The notes under the pieces are model-generated. The model had not been told where the DNA came from and did not search any database. It worked only from the letters and a program-made list of their open reading frames with translations. 40,974 nt of DNA from an uncultured Hyphomicrobiales bacterium. GTDB taxonomy: Bacteria; Pseudomonadota; Alphaproteobacteria; Rhizobiales; Beijerinckiaceae. The stretch is from positions 1-40,974 of the forward strand of contig CAIZGR010000336.1 of the NCBI GenBank assembly GCA_903932535.1, given 5' to 3'. How positions within the stretch are numbered: the first letter of the stretch is position 1; every line of letters starts with the position of its first letter. Below are positions 36,956 to 40,974 of this stretch, one piece after another. A program made the translations under genes and the position numbers.

Positions 36956-37948
36956 ATGTTCTGGTCGCCGTACTGGAGAAGCGATTCCGATGCGGGGCCG
37001 ACCGCCGGGCGCACCCGCTCGGCGCGGGTGGGCGTCGTGCTGGGGGCGGGGGCCGCGCGCGGCTGGGCGCACATCGGGGCGCTCCAGGAGCTCAACGCCT
37101 TCGGGATCAGACCCGAAATCGTAGTCGGCTCCTCGATCGGGGCGCTCGTGGGCGGATGCTACGCCGCCGGCAAGCTCGACATGCTGGAGATCTTCGCCCG
37201 CTCGCTGACCCGGCGGCGGATGCTCGGCCTGCTGGATTTTTCTTTTGCGGGCGGCGGGCTGATCGGCGGCGAGCGCCTGCGCGCCAAGCTCGAGGCGGAA
37301 CTCGGCGGGGTTCGCATCGAGGATCTGCCGATCCGTTTCGCAGGCGTCGCGACCGAGATCGGCGGCGGCCACGAAATCTGGCTCCAGCGTGGCCTGCTGG
37401 TCGAGGCGATCCGCGCGTCCTACGCCCTGCCGGGCGTGTTCGAGCCGGTCCGGATCGAGGGCCGCTGGATGTTCGACGGCGCCATCGTCAATCCGGTGCC
37501 GGTCAGCGTCGCCCGGGCGCTCGGCGCCGAGCGGGTCATCGCGTTCAACATCTCGAGCGACAGCGCTGGCCGCGGCACAGCGGTCCAGGATCCTTTCGGG
37601 CGCCAGGAGCCTCCGCTCATCGACGAACCGGCCAACGACACGGGCGGCGTCATTGCGCGCTGGTGGCGCGGCGCGGCGCGCCCCGCGTCCGACCCGGACT
37701 CGGCGTCGCCCGGACTGATGACGGTGATGGTCAACGCCTTCGACATCCTGCAGGACCGGATCACGCGCTCGCGGCTCGCCGGCGACCCGCCCGACGCCCT
37801 GATCGCCCTCAAAGTCGGCAAGATCGGGATGTTCGAGTTCAACCGTGCTGACGAGTTGATCGCCATCGGCCGCGAGGCCGTGCGCAAGGCGGCCGCCGAA
37901 CTCGCCGAGCACATCGACGCGCCCCGGATGGAAGCGGCCGGCGGCTGA
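36956..37948 (+). CDS. Patatin-like phospholipase (RssA-like)
   Basis: This 330-residue lipid hydrolase has the oxyanion motif GAGAARGWAHIGAL (30-43), the nucleophile Ser60 in GSSIGALVGG, and the catalytic Asp in MFDGAIVNPVP at about 173. This is the Ser-Asp dyad of patatin. The rest (FDIL..RI, KVGKIGMFEF) matches RssA-type bacterial proteins. I chose the ATG at 36956; a longer frame starts at 36788 but the extra part is basic and overlaps the previous gene. It ends 19 bp from the convergent CBS gene. Confidence 0.92.
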   Translation: MFWSPYWRSDSDAGPTAGRTRSARVGVVLGAGAARGWAHIGALQELNAFGIRPEIVVGSSIGALVGGCYAAGKLDMLEIFARSLTRRRMLGLLDFSFAGGGLIGGERLRAKLEAELGGVRIEDLPIRFAGVATEIGGGHEIWLQRGLLVEAIRASYALPGVFEPVRIEGRWMFDGAIVNPVPVSVARALGAERVIAFNISSDSAGRGTAVQDPFGRQEPPLIDEPANDTGGVIARWWRGAARPASDPDSASPGLMTVMVNAFDILQDRITRSRLAGDPPDALIALKVGKIGMFEFNRADELIAIGREAVRKAAAELAEHIDAPRMEAAGG

Positions 37949-37967
37949 CCGCCGGCCGGTCGCGCGT

Positions 37968-38399
37968 TCAGGCCGTGGCGATGTATTCCCGCAGCGCCTG
38001 CCGCTCGCTGTCGATCGCGCTGATGTGGCGCTTGACGACGTCGCCGATCGACACGATCCCGATCAGCCGCCCCTCCTCCACCACTGGCAGATGGCGGAAG
38101 CGGCCCTCCGTCATGATCTCCATCAGCTCGTCGATGGAGGTCTCGCGCGTGACCGTGGCGACCTTCGGCGTCATGTGGCGCGACACCTGATCGTCGAGGG
38201 CCGCAGCCCCGTCATGGGCGACGACGCGGACCACGTCGCGCTCGGACAAGATCCCGAGCACGTTCATCGACGCGTCGGCGACGACAACCGCGCCGACACC
38301 CTTGGCGGCGAGCATCGCGACGACTTCCCTGAGCGTGCGATGAGGCGGGGTGGTGATGACGTCCCGCCCCTTGTCGGCGAGAATGTGGGCAACAGTCAT
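37968..38399 (-). CDS. Tandem CBS-domain protein
   Basis: This 143-residue protein consists of two CBS domains. The first starts MTVAHILADKGRDVITTPPH, with AAKGVGAVVVADASMNVLGILSERDVVR. The second has MTPKVATVTRETSIDELMEI, then RFRHLPVVEEGRLIGIVSIGDVVK. Such stand-alone CBS pairs bind adenosyl nucleotides and regulate partner proteins. It is intact and of family length. No partner can be named from the window. Convergent with the patatin gene. Confidence 0.94.
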   Translation of the reverse strand: MTVAHILADKGRDVITTPPHRTLREVVAMLAAKGVGAVVVADASMNVLGILSERDVVRVVAHDGAAALDDQVSRHMTPKVATVTRETSIDELMEIMTEGRFRHLPVVEEGRLIGIVSIGDVVKRHISAIDSERQALREYIATA

Positions 38400-38512
38400 T
38401 CCGTCTCTCCCTTTCCGGGCAGCCCTGTGTCCAGCCGCGCAGAACGAGAATCATGCGACGGGCGCGCCCGCCGATCAAGCGCAAACTCGCGCCGGATTGC
38501 GCCCGCCGTGCG

Positions 38513-39274
38513 TCAGCGCAAGCCCGCGTCCACGAGGAAGCATTGTTTGGTGATCATCGCGCTGTCGTCGGAGGCGAGGAACAGCGCCAGCCGCGCCACG
38601 TCCTCCGCGACCAGTGTGCGGTTGAGGCACTGGCGCGCGCGACAGTCGGCGATGTCCTTCTCGCTCATCCACAACCGCCGCTGACGCTCGGTGACGACGG
38701 CGCCCGGGGCGATGGCGTTGACCCGGATATTGTCGGGGCCGAACTCGCGCGCCAGACTCTTCGTCAGTCCGACCACGGCGGCCTTGGCGGCCGAGTAGAC
38801 CGACAGCCGCTTGATGCCGATCATCCAGGCGGTCGAGGAGAAGTTGACGATCGCCCCGCCGCCGAGCTCGCGCATCGAGCGGCGGGCGATCTGGGCGGCG
38901 AAGAACTGGTGCTTCAGGTTGACCGCCATCGCCCGGTCCCAGTCGTCCTCGCTGACCTCGTCGGCGCTCTCGCGGTCGTCGTTGGCGGCGTTGTTGATCA
39001 GGACGCCGATCGGCCCCAGCCTCTGGCGCGCCTCCTCCATCGCCGACTCGAGCGCGTTGATGTCGGTCAGGTCGCACTTGATGAAAAGGGGTGGCTGGCC
39101 GGTCGCGGCGAGCCGCGCCGCGAGCGCCTTCGAGGCCTCGACCTGCACGTCGACGAAGGCGACGTTGGCCTTCTGCGCCACGAAGGCCTCGACCACCGCC
39201 GCGCCGATCCCGGACCCGCCGCCGGTGACGAACACGACCTTGTCGAGCAGGGACGGGTAACGGGCGTAGGGCAT
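38513..39274 (-). CDS. Short-chain dehydrogenase/reductase
   Basis: This 253-residue SDR oxidoreductase has the cofactor motif VTGGGSGIGAAVVEAF, NNAAND, the catalytic Ser in NFSSTAW, and YSAAKAAV as the catalytic Tyr-x3-Lys. APGAVVTERQ follows. All catalytic residues are present. It resembles the 2,5-diketo-gluconate/sugar-alcohol SDR group, but the substrate is unknown. I chose the ATG at 39274; AAGGAG lies 11 bases upstream, a little far, and a start at 39325 is possible. A perfect FNR/FixK-type box lies 64 bp upstream. Confidence 0.9.
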   Translation of the reverse strand: MPYARYPSLLDKVVFVTGGGSGIGAAVVEAFVAQKANVAFVDVQVEASKALAARLAATGQPPLFIKCDLTDINALESAMEEARQRLGPIGVLINNAANDDRESADEVSEDDWDRAMAVNLKHQFFAAQIARRSMRELGGGAIVNFSSTAWMIGIKRLSVYSAAKAAVVGLTKSLAREFGPDNIRVNAIAPGAVVTERQRRLWMSEKDIADCRARQCLNRTLVAEDVARLALFLASDDSAMITKQCFLVDAGLR

Positions 39275-39337
39275 GGCGGATGTCGCTCCTTGGAAAAGTT
39301 TCCGGGACGGTCGGGTCCGCGCCATTTTTCGCCCCGT

Positions 39338-39355
39338 GATTGATTTTTATCAATC
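39338..39355 (-). promoter_or_regulatory. Perfect FNR/FixK-type box upstream of the SDR gene
   Basis: TTGAT-TTTT-ATCAA at 39340-39353 matches the FNR/FixK consensus TTGAT-N4-ATCAA exactly and extends to a 7+4+7 palindrome GATTGAT/ATCAATC. It lies 64 bp before the SDR start, a usual place for activation of the downstream promoter. The rest of 39275-39563 holds no gene I can support. Confidence 0.75.
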
Positions 39356-39563
39356 GGTTGCGTGGCGATTTGCGACCGAATGTCGGGGTGGGTCGCCAAA
39401 CCGAGTCGGAGTTCTCGGTCGGTCCGTATTGCCTTCTCGAAGACGGAGGGTCGGAATCCCAGATGGGCCGCTTTCAAGAATGCCTTGCGGCGGACTCAAG
39501 CCGGAATCGAAGCGGGAACGAGACGGAGTGAGACCATGAAGCGCGTTCGTCTTTGAAAGACGC

Positions 39564-40103
39564 TCAGATCTCTCGGATTACGCATAAGTTCAAATACACC
39601 TCAGAGACAGCATGAATTACCAAATATTGGGCGTACCATTCACAAGATAATAGCCTATCCAGCCCAGAGGTATCAAAAACCAAAGCGAAACGGCCTTCCC
39701 CACCATAACCTCTCCATTGACTCAACAGGCCGTTGTTCCGTTCGTATTCGTTATCGCCCGCGTGGTTACAGAACGAGCAAATGTAGGGCTCGGCGAGAGG
39801 CATAAGCATTCCACCTGTGAATGCGACTTCGAAATTCGCTTCCACAAATGAGCATGCCATATCTGTTATTACCTTGTCAATCCCTCATTTTGATGAGTTC
39901 AAACGCCTCATACGGAAACTGTCACGTTGACGTTCAAGAAGAAAGCGTTTTGCCCGCGCTTTGATTGCCAGAGACAGCGGTTCTTTTAGTAGGACTATCT
40001 CAGATGAATCGTTTAGATTAGTGTAATGCGTTGCCCAAAGGGTGCCTGACCTCCAAATGCCCTCCAACCCCTATCTATTAGTGTAATGATGTAGTTCCGG
40101 CAC
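39564..40103 (-). pseudogene. Decayed DUF2971-family gene with two in-frame stops
   Basis: One continuous reading frame gives (GTG)PELHHYTNR-stop-GLEGIWRSGTLWATHYTNLNDSSE, then a segment of helix, then stop-GIDKVITD, then ICSFCNHAGDN, NNGLLSQWRGYGGEGRFALV and a stop at 39564. The HYT..LEGI..SGTLWAT...LND opening and LSQWRgYG.eG are DUF2971 signatures. The two breaks are TAG at 40073-40071 and TGA at 39887-39885, in the same frame. The C-terminus seems cut short. The region is much more AT-rich than its surroundings, so it was probably acquired. DUF2971 proteins are poorly characterised and some sit near phage-defence genes; no function is claimed. A 12-bp direct repeat, ATTAGTGTAATG (40017 and 40077), lies inside it. 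Confidence 0.75.
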
Positions 40104-40199
40104 CTTTAATATTAACTTATCGTTGCGGGCCCATTTTGACAGAGGCTCTCTCATCGAATCGTCAAAATCTTGAATCACGAAACACCCGAAGGCATAGGG

Positions 40200-40715
40200 T
40201 TAGAGCTTACTACCCCGCATCAGCGCCAGCAGCCCCTTCATCAGCGCCGCCGGGCTCGGCGGGCAGCCGGGGATGACGAGATCGACGGGCAGGACCGCCG
40301 CGACGCCGTCGGCGACCGCGTAAGATCCCGCGAAAACCCCGCCGTCCGCCGCACAGGCGCCGGCGGCCACCACCCACTTGGGCGCAGGCGTCGCGGCGTA
40401 GGTGCGCAGGAGCGCCTCGCGCATGTTCAGCGTCACCGGCCCGGTCACCAGCAGGACGTCGGCGTGGCGGGGCGAGGCGACGAAGCGGAAGCCGAACCGC
40501 TCGATGTCGTAAAAGGCGTTGCTCAGCGCATGGATCTCGAGCTCGCAGGCGTTGCACGAGCCCGCATCGACGTGCCGGATCGCCAGACTCCGCCCGAGCG
40601 TCCGCTGGGCCGCCTCCTTCACCGTGGCGGCGAGGGCTGCGAGCTCCGGATCGTCTGCGCTCGGGGCGGTTTCGGTCAGCGGGGTTTTCAAGCCCTGAAG
40701 CAGCGTGTCGCGCAT
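40200..40715 (-). CDS. NuoB/HyfI-like small subunit of an energy-converting hydrogenase-related complex
   Basis: This 171-residue protein has the cluster Cys ligands Cys54 and Cys57 in SCNACELEIHALSN, Cys121 in AAGACAADG, and Cys151 in IPGCPPSP, the pattern of the proximal [4Fe-4S] cluster of complex I/hydrogenase small subunits. The order on the minus strand is large subunit, then this gene, so it ends an operon. The large-subunit C-terminus suggests a member of the energy-converting hydrogenase-related (Ehr) group rather than a true NiFe hydrogenase. The complex would be membrane-bound with active groups on the cytoplasmic side. It is intact. Confidence 0.85.
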   Translation of the reverse strand: MRDTLLQGLKTPLTETAPSADDPELAALAATVKEAAQRTLGRSLAIRHVDAGSCNACELEIHALSNAFYDIERFGFRFVASPRHADVLLVTGPVTLNMREALLRTYAATPAPKWVVAAGACAADGGVFAGSYAVADGVAAVLPVDLVIPGCPPSPAALMKGLLALMRGSKL

Positions 40716-40749
40716 GTCAGAGCGTGATCAAACAAGGTTGCGCGAGCGA

Positions 40750-40852
40750 ACCCTCACCCGGCCGCTTCGCGGCGTCCCTCTCCCGAAGGGAGAGGGGGGT
40801 GCGCGTCCCTTCCCCCACGGGGGGAAGGCGGCGCGAAGCGCCGGATGAGGGT
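40750..40852. repeat. Dispersed palindromic element (inverted copy of 13351-13442 family)
   Basis: The element has ACCCTCACCCGGCCGCTTCG, then CCCTCTCCCGAAGGGAGAGGG, abbreviated here as a CCCTCTCCC/GGGAGAGGG stem, then CCTTCCCCC/GGGGGAAGG, and ends GAAGCGCCGGATGAGGGT. The last block is the reverse complement of the start of the copy at 13351. It lies between two genes of one operon, so it is transcribed. Confidence 0.8.
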
Positions 40853-40885
40853 CTGCCGCGCGATTCCATCTCAATTCATCCCGCT

Positions 40886-40974
40886 CTAGAGGTCGCACCC
40901 GGAATACGAGCCGTTGAACGACTTGTTGCACAAGGGGAAATCGGCGACGATGTTGCCCTCGATCACCGCCTCGA
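40886..40974 (-). CDS. Partial: C-terminus of a hydrogenase-large-subunit-like (NuoD/HyfG-related) protein
   Basis: Only the last 28 codons are present: AVIEGNIVADFPLCNKSFNG, then SYSGCDL and TAG. The EGNIVADFPL part aligns with the C-terminal part of NuoD/HycE/HyfG-type large subunits. In true NiFe hydrogenases the C-terminus holds DPCxxC, which ligates nickel. Here the two cysteines are 10 residues apart (C-x10-C), so that nickel site is not formed. This supports an Ehr-type complex. The gene runs off the right edge. Confidence 0.75.
   Translation of the reverse strand, partial: EAVIEGNIVADFPLCNKSFNGSYSGCDL

Noticed and set aside
39273-39539. 88-codon plus-strand frame over the FNR box
   Set aside because: It has no family pattern and overlaps the SDR regulatory region.
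39564-40103. In-frame TGA and TAG in the DUF2971 gene considered as recoding (selenocysteine/pyrrolysine)
   Set aside because: Neither stop lies at a conserved family position, no SECIS-like element is obvious, and the C-terminus is truncated; decay explains it better.

Overview
The window is a GC-rich stretch of an alphaproteobacterial chromosome, most likely Hyphomicrobiales (Rhizobiales). This rests on a UvrB with long N- and C-terminal extensions, a DUF1127 protein, a PmtA-type phospholipid methylase, a class I PHA synthase, a GcvA-like LysR beside a non-pyrrolysine MttB homologue, GANTC (CcrM) sites with a CtrA-like half site, and the linked orders rnr-DUF983-NUDIX, ribH-nusB and Fe-S scaffold-yidD // folE-hisI-patatin-CBS. 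A methylotroph or a relative is plausible but not proven. I saw no rRNA, tRNA, CRISPR array, transposase or integrase.

Layout. 1-7.1 kb: uvrB, an antitoxin with a frameshifted PemK/MazF-like toxin, a CoA-binding/MetY fusion, a DMT exporter and rpsD. 7.5-17 kb: a DUF1127 gene, then a minus-strand run of aldehyde dehydrogenase, LysR, MttB-like methyltransferase, MFS transporter and mannose-1-phosphate guanylyltransferase, followed by a VapBC pair and an exported Ntn hydrolase. 17-21 kb: prfC, then two further degenerate copies of its 3' end. Between these copies lie a broken nucleotidyltransferase gene and a ferric-reductase-like operon. 21.5-27.5 kb: phaC, a pmtA-like gene and an 832-residue repeat protein. 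27.8-29.2 kb: two VapBC-type pairs in tandem. 29.3-38.4 kb: housekeeping genes for RNA decay, riboflavin, folate/histidine and Fe-S functions. 38.5-41 kb: an SDR gene behind a perfect FNR/FixK-type box, an AT-rich decayed DUF2971 gene, and the end of an energy-converting-hydrogenase-related operon.

The accessory signal is strongest at three places. The first is the prfC 3' end, where three homologous copies of the last codons delimit two cargo blocks, as expected for serial insertion at that site. The second is the 25-29 kb block, where a coiled-coil/TPR protein with six identical-length 141-bp units sits beside two toxin-antitoxin modules. The third is the low-GC islet at 39.5-40.2 kb. Five toxin-antitoxin-like loci occur in 41 kb. 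Two are visibly broken by small indels that can be read directly from the sequence: a 5-bp tandem duplication in the PemK-like toxin and a T-tract change in the nucleotidyltransferase.
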